A DNA stretch of 64,000 nucleotides from NCBI RefSeq assembly GCF_040096615.1, contig NZ_JBBMEJ010000004.1:1-64000 (forward strand). Direction: 5' to 3'. Made by a program: the position numbers and the translations under genes. Source of the stretch: Blautia_A aquisgranensis (GTDB taxonomy: Bacteria; Bacillota; Clostridia; Lachnospirales; Lachnospiraceae). Position 1 is the stretch's first letter. Every line of letters begins with the position of its first letter. Below, piece by piece: positions 43,478 through 54,300 of the stretch. The notes beneath the pieces are model-generated. The model saw nothing but the letters and a program-made list of their open reading frames with translations, had not been told where the DNA came from and searched no databases.

Positions 43478-44344
43478 AAGTCTGATAAACTCTTCCATTT
43501 CCCTTGTTCTGAATTTATTCTTATGATAAAAGATCTGCCGGTACATGGAGATCTCCACATCCTCCACATTAAGAAGCGCGATCCGTTTCTTACGGATATC
43601 ACGCTCCACAGCAAGATACGGAAGAAACGAAAGTCCGTGATTTTTTTCCAGCATGCGTATGATAAAAGCAGTATCGCTGATCTCCAGTACCGGTGAAAGT
43701 GCCTGACGCCTGAGTGCCAGCTGTTGATCCAGTGCCTGCCTGTAATTGGCGTTCTTCTCTGTGAGAAAAAACGGTTCCTTAAGAATATCATCAAGCTTCA
43801 GGATTTTTCCGGCAAACCCTGAATCCGCGGATGCCACAAATACCACAGGTTCTGCTTTCTCCATCACTTTTATCCAGTTCTGGTCCCATCTTGGCGTATC
43901 CAAGATATAAATAAGATCCAGCCCGTTATGCTCCATCATCCTGATCAGCTGCTCCGGAGTATCGATCGTCACCTGGAGGCTGACTTTTGGATGAAGTTCC
44001 CGGAATTTACTGAGAATCGAAGGAAGCTTCGCCGTGCAGAGAGATTCGATCGTTCCGATATGCAGCGGGTTTTTAAGCTCTGCATCATCATTCATTGATT
44101 TTTTTGCCCGGTTTACATCGTACAGGATCCGGTTCGCATGCTCCAGAAATTCTTTTCCAGAAGGAGTCAGCACTACTCTCTTTCCGGTTCTGTCAAAAAG
44201 TCTGGTTTCCAGCTCATTTTCCAGAAGACGAATCTGCACTGTGATCGCCGACTGGGAATATCCCAGAACTTCTGCTGCCCTGGAAAAGCTCTGAAGCTGT
44301 GCTACCTGCACAAATGTCTCCAGCTGACGGATTTCCATACTCAT
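43466..44344 (-). CDS. LysR-family regulator, likely of the serine operon
   Basis: A 292-residue LysR-type regulator with a winged helix at residues 1-60 (IRQLETFVQVAQLQSFSRAA, then SQSAITVQIRLLENELE) and an effector domain to the end. It is divergent from the serine transporter gene at 44524, with 179 bases between them. This is the classic layout for a LysR protein controlling its neighbour, so it probably responds to serine or a product of its breakdown. The inducer is inferred. Confidence 0.92.
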   Translation of the reverse strand: MSMEIRQLETFVQVAQLQSFSRAAEVLGYSQSAITVQIRLLENELETRLFDRTGKRVVLTPSGKEFLEHANRILYDVNRAKKSMNDDAELKNPLHIGTIESLCTAKLPSILSKFRELHPKVSLQVTIDTPEQLIRMMEHNGLDLIYILDTPRWDQNWIKVMEKAEPVVFVASADSGFAGKILKLDDILKEPFFLTEKNANYRQALDQQLALRRQALSPVLEISDTAFIIRMLEKNHGLSFLPYLAVERDIRKKRIALLNVEDVEISMYRQIFYHKNKFRTREMEEFIRLAAE

Positions 44345-44523
44345 TCCTCTTTCCTATGAAAATTTTTCAATATAATAATGAAATCTATGAATTTGCCTTA
44401 TTCTTATGTCAATGTTACAATACAACCACGATGACGTCAATCGACTTTTTGTGCAAATTTAATAAAGCAACTGTCTTTCATACAAAGACAGTATAACTTC
44501 ATACTCAGGAGGAAAGAATCCAA

Positions 44524-45744
44524 ATGGAAAAGAAAAAAATCAAGATCGGACTTGTACCGAAACTGATCATTGCCATTATCGTTGGTATCCTGTTCGGTCA
44601 GTTTCTCCCGGAGGGCTTCTGTCGTTTTGTTGTAACCCTTTCCGGATTTTTCAGTACCTTTTTAAAATTTGTCATCCCGCTGATGATCCTTGCCTATGTA
44701 ACCATGGGAATTGCAGATCTGTCACAGGGTGCAGGTAAGCTTCTCCTGATCACGGTAGCCCTTGCTTATGGTTCTACCCTGATCGCAGGCTCTGCTTCTT
44801 ACCTGGTATCCTCAAACCTTTTTCCTCACTTTATGAGTGAAGGTGCACTGGATCAGATCGCAGCTACTGCTGACGCTTCCCTGACTCCATTCTTCTCTAT
44901 CACCCTGGAACCGGTCATGGATACCCTTTCCGCAGTTGCACTTGCATTTATCATGGGTCTGTGCCTTTCTTCCATGCGTGGAAAAGAGCTTGGAAACAGC
45001 CTGTACAATGGAATGAATGATTTTTCAAAGATCATTGACAAAGTACTTCATACGATCATCATCCCGCTGCTTCCGCTCTATATCTGCGGAACCTTCACAG
45101 ATATGACTATTTCCGGAAAAACCTTTGCGATCTTAAGCATCCTCTGGAAAGTATTCCTTGTTGTCATTGCCATGCATCTGATCTGCATTACCATTCAGTT
45201 CATCATTGCAGGAACTGTCAGCAAGAAGAATCCGCTTGCCCTGATCCGCAATCAGATCCCGGGATACACAACAGCACTTGGAACCCAGTCCTCCGCTGCC
45301 ACGATTCCTGTCAATCTGGAATGTGCAAAAAAAGACGGAGTATGTGAACAGATCCGTAACTTCGTAGTTCCGCTCTGTGCCAACATCCACATGGCTGGTT
45401 CCATGATCACGATCACAGCCTGTGCAACCGCAGTCTGTCTTATGAACCAGCTGCCGATCAGCCTTGGAACTGTTGTCCCGTTTATCATGACTCTGGGTAT
45501 TGCCATGGTTGCATCCCCAGGTGCTCCGGGTGGTTCCATTATGACTGCCTTACCGTTCCTGTACATGGTATTCGGTAAAGAAGCCGGTGACCCGAACGGT
45601 GCGATCTGCGCTATCATGGTTGCGCTTTACATCACTCAGGACTCCTTCGGAACAGCCTGCAACGTATCCGGTGATAATGCGATCGGTGTGATTGTTGACA
45701 CTATCTATAAGAAATTTATTGCAAAAACACCACAGGAGAATTAA
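44524..45744 (+). CDS. Dicarboxylate/amino acid:cation symporter, probable serine transporter
   Basis: A 406-residue membrane carrier of the DAACS (SstT/GltP) family, with about eight membrane helices and two re-entrant loops. Conserved family segments are TALGTQSSAATIPVNLECAK and the DSFGTACNVSGDNAIG region near the C-terminus. It brings in an amino acid with sodium or protons. Because serine dehydratase genes follow six bases later, serine or threonine is the likely substrate. AGGAGG lies nine bases before ATG 44524. Confidence 0.9.
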   Translation: MEKKKIKIGLVPKLIIAIIVGILFGQFLPEGFCRFVVTLSGFFSTFLKFVIPLMILAYVTMGIADLSQGAGKLLLITVALAYGSTLIAGSASYLVSSNLFPHFMSEGALDQIAATADASLTPFFSITLEPVMDTLSAVALAFIMGLCLSSMRGKELGNSLYNGMNDFSKIIDKVLHTIIIPLLPLYICGTFTDMTISGKTFAILSILWKVFLVVIAMHLICITIQFIIAGTVSKKNPLALIRNQIPGYTTALGTQSSAATIPVNLECAKKDGVCEQIRNFVVPLCANIHMAGSMITITACATAVCLMNQLPISLGTVVPFIMTLGIAMVASPGAPGGSIMTALPFLYMVFGKEAGDPNGAICAIMVALYITQDSFGTACNVSGDNAIGVIVDTIYKKFIAKTPQEN

Positions 45745-45749
45745 ACAAA

Positions 45750-46418
45750 ATGTCTTTTATCAGTGTATTTGACGTTATGGGACCGAATATGATCGGTCCT
45801 TCCAGTTCTCATACCGCAGGTGCGGCGCGGATCGCTTTTCTTGCCCAGAAAATGATCACGCCCCCTCTTAAAAAAGTGGAATTTACTCTCTATGGTTCTT
45901 TCGCCAGAACATACAAGGGACACGGTACTGACCGTGCCCTTCTTGGCGGGATCATGGGATTTTCCACAGACGATATGCGTATCCGTAACTCTTTTGATAT
46001 TGCAACGGATAGGGAAATCGACTTTTCCTTTACCCCAAATGAGATGGAAACAGATGTTCATCCTAACACCGTAGATATTCATATGGTCAACGAACAGGGC
46101 CAGGAAATGACTGTCCGGGGTGAATCCCTTGGCGGCGGCAAAGTCCGTATCGTGGAGATCAATCATGTAAAAGTGGATTTCACAGGCGAATACAGTGCCA
46201 TCATCGTTATCCATCAGGATACTCCAGGTGTTGTGGCCTATATCACCCGATGCTTAAGCGAGCGTAACATCAACATTGCTTTTATGCGTCTTTTCCGCGA
46301 ATCCAAAGGAACTACTGCCTATACCATTGTAGAATCTGACGGCCATCTTCCGGAAGATATTGTAGAAAGCATTCACCAGAATCCGAACATCCATGATGTC
46401 ATGGTTGTTCAGATGTAG
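45750..46418 (+). CDS. sdaAB: L-serine dehydratase, beta subunit
   Basis: Beta subunit of the iron-sulfur L-serine dehydratase, which converts L-serine to pyruvate and ammonia. The N-terminal half holds MGPNMIGPSSSHTAGAARIA, and SSSHTAG is the family signature. The C-terminal 75 residues form an ACT-like regulatory domain (GEYSAIIVIHQDTPGVVAYI). The 222-residue length is typical of Firmicutes. It starts six bases after the transporter and 20 bases before the alpha subunit gene, so the three form an operon. Confidence 0.95.
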   Translation: MSFISVFDVMGPNMIGPSSSHTAGAARIAFLAQKMITPPLKKVEFTLYGSFARTYKGHGTDRALLGGIMGFSTDDMRIRNSFDIATDREIDFSFTPNEMETDVHPNTVDIHMVNEQGQEMTVRGESLGGGKVRIVEINHVKVDFTGEYSAIIVIHQDTPGVVAYITRCLSERNINIAFMRLFRESKGTTAYTIVESDGHLPEDIVESIHQNPNIHDVMVVQM

Positions 46419-46437
46419 AGAAAGGAAGGTCTGAATC

Positions 46438-47307
46438 ATGGATTTTAAAAATGCAAAAGAGCTTCTGTCTCTCTGCTCAGAAAAGAATCTCCGCATTTCG
46501 GAGGCGATGCTCCGCCGTGAAATCATCCTCGGCGAAACTACGGAAGAAATCGTAGATCAGCGTATGGACCGTGTTCTGGAGATTATGAAAGACGCCGCTT
46601 TTTCCCCGCTAAAGAATCCGGTACGTTCCATGGGCGGTCTGATCGGTGGGGAAGCACAGAAGCTTTCTTTATTCCAGAGCCAGGGAAAAGGTCTCTGCGG
46701 TGACGTCCTGGGAAAGGCTATCACTTACGCCATGGCAACTCTGGAAACCAACGCTTCCATGGGACTGATCGTGGCATCCCCCACTGCCGGGAGTGCAGGA
46801 ATCGTTCCCGGACTGCTGCTCGCACTTCAGGAGGTCTGTGGGTTTTCTGATGAAAAAATCCGCCAGGCTCTTTTTAATGCAGGTGCCATCGGCTATCTTG
46901 CCATGCGAAATGCAACCGTTGCCGGTGCTGTGGGTGGATGCCAGGCTGAGGTGGGAATCGCCTCTGCAATGGCTGCTTCTGCTACTGTGGAGCTTCTTGG
47001 CGGCACCCCGTTACAATGCACCTATGCAGCTTCCACAGTTCTTATGAACATGCTTGGTCTTGTCTGCGACCCTGTCGGCGGCCTGGTGGAATATCCATGC
47101 CAGAACCGTAATGCAGCCGGTGTTTCCAACGCACTGATCGCAGCGGAAATGTCCCTTGCGGGTATCACACAGTTTATTCCGCTGGATGAGATGATCGACA
47201 CCATGTACACAGTTGGCAAAAAGCTCCCTGCAGAGCTCCGCGAGACTGCACTTGGCGGTTGTGCGGCAACACCGTCTGCCTGTGAGAAATGTCATCTTTG
47301 CAGCTGA
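46438..47307 (+). CDS. sdaAA: L-serine dehydratase, alpha subunit
   Basis: Catalytic alpha subunit of L-serine dehydratase, 289 residues. It has the family motifs NASMGLIVASPTAGSAGIVP and VGGCQAEVG. The cysteines for the 4Fe-4S cluster are in that region, in GLVCDPVGGLVEYPC and in the C-terminal CEKCHLC. The cluster acts as the Lewis acid and is oxygen-sensitive, which fits an anaerobe. AGAAAGGAAGG lies upstream of ATG 46438. The operon would turn imported serine into pyruvate for fermentation. Confidence 0.96.
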   Translation: MDFKNAKELLSLCSEKNLRISEAMLRREIILGETTEEIVDQRMDRVLEIMKDAAFSPLKNPVRSMGGLIGGEAQKLSLFQSQGKGLCGDVLGKAITYAMATLETNASMGLIVASPTAGSAGIVPGLLLALQEVCGFSDEKIRQALFNAGAIGYLAMRNATVAGAVGGCQAEVGIASAMAASATVELLGGTPLQCTYAASTVLMNMLGLVCDPVGGLVEYPCQNRNAAGVSNALIAAEMSLAGITQFIPLDEMIDTMYTVGKKLPAELRETALGGCAATPSACEKCHLCS

Positions 47308-47315
47308 GAAAACGA

Positions 47316-48092
47316 TCACATTTTCTCGATCTTATTTCGCAGTTTCAACATTCTGGAATCAAGCTTTGCGATCTCTTCCGCATATTTCTTCAACTCGGCT
47401 TCGATTTCTGCATCGTCTCTTTTTTTGTAGTAGAGCTCATATTCCAGCACGGACCAGTAATCCATTGCCATGGTCCGCAGCTGGATCTCTACCAGCTCTT
47501 TCTGTTCCCCCTCAGCCGAATAAATCGGAACTTCCACGATCATATGAAGGCTTTTGTAGCCGTTTTTCTTTGGATTTTTGATATAATCCTTGATCTGGAT
47601 GACTCTGATGTCTTTCTGCATTTCCAGAAGCTCCGCTACCTGATAAAGCTCATCCTCGAAGGGGCAGACCACACGGATTCCAATCAGATCCTTCAGATTT
47701 TTCCTTGCTGTCTCAAAGTCCGGTGTCAGTTCTTTTTTTATAAGCTTGACATAAATACTCTCCGCGCTTTTGATCCGGCTGGTAGTCTGACTGATCACGG
47801 TTCGCTTCTTCTGATCTGAAAGCTCCGCATTGATCATCTTTAATTTAGCCATCAGAATATCTATGGCAGCCTTACAGCGGAGACGGTAATCCACAGCCTG
47901 CACAAAACTGTCTATCGCCTTTATTTTTTCTTTCGCTGATGAAACCGAAGCCCCTGTTTTCTCATTGATTTCTTTTTCGGGCTCTGTCTTTTTTACCGGC
48001 TGATTTTTCTTTTCCGGCTGAAGTATGTCTGCCAGTCTCTGAGGCTGTCTCTTTTTTTTGTAAATTCTGTTTCCTGATTTTTTCTTTGCCAT
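47316..48092 (-). CDS. Small alarmone synthetase (RelA/SpoT-type, GTP pyrophosphokinase)
   Basis: A 258-residue protein with a basic N-terminal tail of about 65 residues and then a RelA/SpoT synthetase domain. The G-loop-like region is TTSRIKSAESIYVKLIKKE, then DLIGIRVVCPFEDEL and NPKKNGYKSLHMIVEVP. EIQLRTMAMDYW completes it. There is no hydrolase domain, so it makes (p)ppGpp-type alarmones only. The long basic tail is unusual compared with RelQ and RelP, which have about 210 residues. ATG 48092 has GGGGAT upstream. It converges on the serine operon. Confidence 0.9.
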   Translation of the reverse strand: MAKKKSGNRIYKKKRQPQRLADILQPEKKNQPVKKTEPEKEINEKTGASVSSAKEKIKAIDSFVQAVDYRLRCKAAIDILMAKLKMINAELSDQKKRTVISQTTSRIKSAESIYVKLIKKELTPDFETARKNLKDLIGIRVVCPFEDELYQVAELLEMQKDIRVIQIKDYIKNPKKNGYKSLHMIVEVPIYSAEGEQKELVEIQLRTMAMDYWSVLEYELYYKKRDDAEIEAELKKYAEEIAKLDSRMLKLRNKIEKM

Positions 48093-48211
48093 ATTGTATA
48101 TCCCCATTTACCTTCTCAATACTTTTCAAAATCTGCATACTTTTTATTTTATACGATTTGGAACAGCTTTGCATCAAACCAGCGTAAGTTTTCTGTTAAA
48201 CTTTTTGAAAT

Positions 48212-48281
48212 AAAAAAGCTCTCCGGAAAGCCGGAAATTTATACATTTCCCTGCTTTTCCTGCGAGCCTTTTTTCGCAGGA
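48212..48281 (-). terminator. Hairpins downstream of the giant repeat protein
   Basis: On the minus strand, CCTGCGA and TCGCAGG pair around AAAAAAGGC-rich sequence (48260-48281). TCCGG-CTTT-CCGGA (48222-48235) then follows, and GAGCTTTTTT after it (A-run 48212-48217). The second hairpin with its U-run fits a rho-independent terminator for the gene ending at 48316. Confidence 0.75.
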
Positions 48282-48315
48282 GATCCTGTCGGATCATCCT
48301 GCATTCATCTGTTCT

Positions 48316-51300
48316 TTACTTTGCAATTTTGACCTTCACAGTCTTGCTGTAACTGCCATAAATCTTCGCTCCGGTAGAATCCGTCCTGTACGCCCTTACA
48401 CGTACATAGTAGTTCTTTCCTTTTACAAGATTTGCGATATTTACCGTACGACCTGTCTGTACCTTCTTCACAGCTTTTGTGAATTTTGTATTTTCAGCAT
48501 AACTGAACTCATATCCGTTCGCTCCGGATACTGCATCCCAGGAGGCCGTCATTGTCTTGGCTTTGCTGTTTTTCAGCGTTACTTTGGCAGGAGCCTTGCA
48601 TGCTGATACCTTCGTCCATTTCGCATACAGCGTTACATTGGCTGTTGTCTTGCTGCTGATTGCCGTAATCTTCTTTTTCAGACTCTTATCTGTGTACCAT
48701 CCACCAAATATATATCCTTTTCTGGTCGGATTGTAGAGTTTTACCGTCTGTTTGCAGAAGCTTGTTTTATTATTCTTATTCTGTGTTCCGCCGTTAAGAC
48801 TGTAGGTAATCTTGTTGTGCACCGTGATTTTGCAGGAAGCAGATTTCTTGCTGCTGTCATTTGCAGTTGCTGTAATTGTGACAACGGTTCCTCCAGGTGC
48901 CTTGGCATTCACAGTCACCTTTCCGTTCTTATCTACGGTTACATATTTACTGCTGCTCTTCCATGTCACGGTCTTATTGTATGCGTTTGAAGGTGTTGCT
49001 GTCGCCTTTAACTGCAGACTGTTTCCGGCAAGTACTGTTGCACTTGATCTGTTCATGGTAATTTTGCTTACCAGCTTATAGGCAATTGTAAAAGTAACAC
49101 TCTTCTTACCGGAGTAGTCTCCCTTACCGGTAATAGTTATTGTAGCTTTTCCGACTTTTGTATTATTTACATAGGCTACATCATAATCTTTTCCTGCTGT
49201 AAGTACTTTATTAGCATACTTCACAACCGGTACAGGTTTAATATTCTTTCCGGTATAATCGTAAGAGCTCTTGATTCCCGATACTGCTGCCTTTGTAAAA
49301 TCTTTCGGAGTTTTTACAATTTTGAAGTTTCTCGTAACTGTACCGCGGTAATCTCCCATACCTTCTACTGTTATTTCTGCTGTTCCAGGGTTTGTATTAT
49401 TTTTATAAGATACCTTGTAATCTGTTCCTGCTGTTAATGTTTTATTCTCATACTTCACAACCGGCACAGGCGTAATACTCTTTCCGGTATACTCATAGGA
49501 AGTCTTGATTCCCGATACTTCTGCCTTTGTAAAATCTTTTGGAGTTTTTACAATTTTGAAGGTTCTCATAACTGTACCACAGTAATTTCCCAGGCCTTCC
49601 ACTGTCACTTCTGCGGTTCCGGGATTTGTATTATTTTCGTACGATACCCTGTAGTCAGTTCCCAGCGTCAGTGTTTTTGTTCCAATACTTACCTGGATTT
49701 CCGGAACCAGTTCTTCACCTGTGTATTCCTGATCCGGAATTGTGGTTACTTCGACTTTTTCGTCTGCCAGAGACTGTGGAGTGATCTCAAAGCTTACAGT
49801 CTTTTGGGCAAATCTGATTCCTCCCTGAACCGGGCTGATCTCAATCTGTCCTGTTCCCACATTGATATTATTACTGTAGCTGATCTGATAATCCTTACCT
49901 TCGGTTAATTCCCTGTTCTCGCAGGTTACCTTAACTTCCGGTCTGATCTCCGTTCCTGTGTAAGTATAGGTGCTGCCTGTCTCAACCTGAATATTGGACA
50001 GCTTCTGATCACTGATAACGAAATTTCCGCCGTTATTGTTGCATGTAATATTAAAGTAATAGGTTTTTCCGGCTGTAAGTACCAGCTCCCGGATACGGTC
50101 TTCTGCATTTCCTCTGATGACCCAGTATCCCAGACGAGCTCCCTCTGTATTCATACACCTTATATCAGTATCGTCATACGAAGTATTTATCAGCATGTAA
50201 TATTTCTGTGTTTTTTCAGGAACGAACTTAAAGTTTCTGGCATCCTCACCTGTAAGCTTGACCTCCTGATCCTTCTTTATCTCCTCTGATGACAGATCCT
50301 TGATTTCTCTCCTGTAAAGTGTGCGAATACTTCCGAAGGACAAAATACCACTATAGGTTCCAGGGCCTGAGATTTCTTCCATATCCAGCCCGAACAGCCA
50401 GATCCTTTCGTCCTGTCCGTTCACGACCTCTGTATTTCCGTCTGCATAAGTAAGCTGTATTTTCATATTCTCAAGTCCGCTATCCTGAATACCGTAATAA
50501 TAGCTTGTTTTGTCTTCCGGTAACGGAGTGATCTTTGTCACAGAATTCTTCCCAGCCAGTTTTATGGTCATATCCTCATCCACATCTTCATCGTGATCAA
50601 TTGACACTATGTAGGTTTTGTCTTTTCTGGCTATAAAACATACCTCTCCTGTTCCATCCGTATACTGCGGCCAGACATTTTGCATATAACTTCCATCTTC
50701 CATACTCACACGCACTGTATTTCTACTGTCACTATACTGAATCCTGCATAATTCATTATCCAGTTCAGAACCTTTTATCTTATAGATGACAGACTGTTTT
50801 TTCATACTATCCGCTTTTACCGTATAGGTTTTTCCTATTTCCAGTTCAACCGTATCATCCGGATATTTTACAGTATATTTCAGGGAGCTGCTGATTGATC
50901 TGCTGTTTTCCTGATCTTCAATATCAATATATAAGTATAGCTCATGATTTCCGAGCCAGTCTGAAGCATTATTGATATACAGACCACTTTCCATTATGCC
51001 ACTTCTGCCAAATCCCTCCGGTACTGTCACGATTCTTTCAGTTCCGTCAGCATAGGTAATTCTGACTTTCATTCCTTCAAAGTTTACCGCATCCCTGCCA
51101 TAGATAAACTCCGTCTTTACAGAATCCGGTATAACTTCTATTCTCTGTGGTGCAGCACTGTAATGATACAGTTTCACACCACAGCTTCCACCTGACAGCA
51201 TCTCACTTCTGAAATTAATATAATGTTTTCCGGCCTTCAGATATACCAGAGAAGAATAAGTTGTTTTCGTTCCATTTCCATAACAGCTAATCACCTGTGA

Positions 51301-54300
51301 TCTATTGCCTTCTGTTATAAATCCCTCAATAAAACTGTCATTTTTCGCAGTCAGTGCAAGCTGGTAATAGCCGTCTTCTGCTACCTGGTATTCGTACAGC
51401 GGTTCTGTACTTCCGATTTCTATTTCCTGCTCATTTTCCGAAAATTCGCCGCTTAAGACACCGGTATTTTTTACGGTAATCGGAACTGTTTTTCTGACAC
51501 TGAATCCATTCTGTCCTTCATGTCTGACAACAATCTCATAGGAACCCGGACAATTTTTTTCGCTTAAAGATTTTACAGTATCAGAAACAGTGAAACCTTT
51601 TTTCTGTGCCTCCTCTAATGTATAGTCTTTCTCTGTTCCGTCGTCATATATTGCATGAATCTTTATTCCGTCATAGGAAATCTTCTCTTCCGGCGTATAT
51701 TCCACTTTTGTCGGAGCCGTGATCTCCATATCTACTACATCGGTATCCTCTTCTGTAACATCTTCTCCGGAACCGGATACTTTGTGAAGCTGTACCGATA
51801 CATCCCCAAATGCACTTCCGTCATAATATACAACAAAGTAATATTTTTTCCCTTTTTTCAGGTTCGGCAGATTTCCTTCCTCATCTGTCAGATAGTTTTC
51901 TTCCTCATCTGTGCAGTACCATTTCAGATTTTCATCTGCCCAGGAAGAGCTGTAATGTTCAGCTTCTGTATTGAAATAAAATTCGCCGTTTTCATCCGGA
52001 ATATAGGAATATACATGGCTTCTTACACTTTCTGATACAGAAAATGCAGCATTTTCATCCAGAGCAAGTGTATCTAAATCTTTCTTTGCCGGATCGGTCA
52101 GTGAAACACGGAAGTTTTTCTTAATTCCCCAGAGCTGGATACTGAGATCATTCTCTCCGTCATGCAGATCTGAAACATTAAAAATACGCTCCCCTTTTTC
52201 ATTCACAATAGAAAGTTCCCGGTTATAAATATCACTGAACTCTGTCGCAGAAACCTTCTTCTGCGTGTCATCTTCGTATGTGATCCGAAGCATCATTCCT
52301 GTAACATCAATTCCCGCATTCATTCCTTTCAGAAATTCTGTATTTTCAGGCTGGCTTATGATCTCCATATCTTTGATAATTCCGCTGGAAGCCATTTTTT
52401 CATACCGGAAGATTCCGTTCTCGTCATCGTATCCTTTATCCTTCAGGCAGAGATAATAATCTTTTCCACCAAAATCCCAGGCAGAACTGTTTCCCAGCTG
52501 CATATCTGTTTTCTTACCCTGGATATCATAAATTCCGTATACCGACCAGTTATTTCTGTCTCCACTGTTCCAGTAAATTCCCTTCAGATCTGCTGGCAGC
52601 TTAACGTAACACAGATTTCCGTCTTCCGTCGGATCTTCAGCCACTTTATCCAGAGTTTCACCTGGCTTCAGTACATTGGTAATTCCTGCAAGATAATCCT
52701 CAAAGGATTTTAATTCTATCGGAAATTCCACAGCTGTTTTTCCATTGTAGGAAACTGTTATCGTATATTTCCCAGTAAGAGGACGACCATTTTCATCGGT
52801 CTTAATATTGTTCGTGATTGTGAATGGAAATTCTTTCTGACTTCTGCTGTAAGAATAGATTTCCGTTTCGCCTTCTTTGGTCTTTGCGCTGATCTTGAGG
52901 CCTTCGTACGAAAGATCCCATATATTCAGGTTATTCTCATCATTATACGCATAAAATACTGTCTTTTCCGGTTCTTCTTCCAGCTTGAAATCCGACAATG
53001 CTGAAGCTCCTTCACTGCCGTTTTCATCCGCAATATGAATCGTAGTACTAACCGCGCCTGAAGAGAATGTCCTTGCTGCCAGATAATATTTTTCTCCTTT
53101 TTTCATTTCCAGCTGTATCTGGAAATTCGTTCCGGAACCGGCATCATCATTATATGCGATCTGCTGTCCTTCCGAGTCATAGATATAACCATAAGTATCT
53201 TCATCGCCTGTGGAATAAAATGTATATGTGCCGTCATTTTCTGCCGTAAAGCCATATACCTGGCATTTATTCCTCTGTACCATGATATTTTTATCCTTGT
53301 TCACTTTTAAAGTTTCCAGCTGATTGCCGTTTTCTTTCAGATAGTCTTTAAAGCTTATACGCGATATCTGAAGGAATTCACTACGAACTTCATCCATGGA
53401 AACACTAAGAGCAAAATTCTCATTTCCGTCCTCATCGTATGTCGGTGACAGATTCACAGATAATTTACTTCCCAGACGGCTGGTATCACCAGGTTTCAGA
53501 TCTTCTGTCATTCCATCCGTATATTGTGCGGTTACAGTCATTCCTTCTGCATCGAAATCCGAAATATCATAATCATCCAGATAATCAATAACTTCTGTCA
53601 CTGTTGTCTTTAACGGCGGCGTCTTAATCGTAAGCTTCTCCAGAACTACATCCTGTTTTTCAACCGTTACCAGTGCACGGATACTTCTCTCTTCCGTATT
53701 TTCCAGAGAAAAATAGAATTTCTGACCTTTTTCCACCTTTACCGGTGTCTCATGATATTCCCCCTCCTGATCATAGTATTTAATCCGCGCGGATGTATTT
53801 GCAAGATAACTGATCTTATAGTATCCTGTTTCCGGTACGACTGCATAATATACAGCGGTTGAGTCTGATTGGATTTTTACAGGAGTTCTCTTGCCGGACT
53901 GAATCTCCGAAGCGTTCTTCGCAATATAATCCAATGCAGAATGCAGATTTATCTTATAATCTATGCTTATATCCCCACACCGGAACTTCATATTATATGT
54001 ACCCGGTGTACCATCCAGATCCGGAATATCTTCAACTGACACACGGTAACCATCTTCTGTGGTATCTTCAACACAGTGTACTGTCTCCTCTGAACCATCT
54101 GTAAATTTCAGAGTAATCTCCAGCTCTCTTGCCAGGTTCCAAAGCCTGTCGTAGGAAAAATCATCAAATCCCTCATAGAGATCAATTTCATTGGAATTTA
54201 ATACCATTTCTTTCAGAGTACGCTGTGCCTGTACACTGATCGTATAATCAACATCGTCTTCCGTATAAGATCTGTAATTTATCCTGAGATAATATGTGGT

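Noticed and set aside
49080..49800. CRISPR array
   Set aside because: The repeats are about 240 bases long, lie in an open reading frame and encode protein modules; there are no short repeats with unique spacers.
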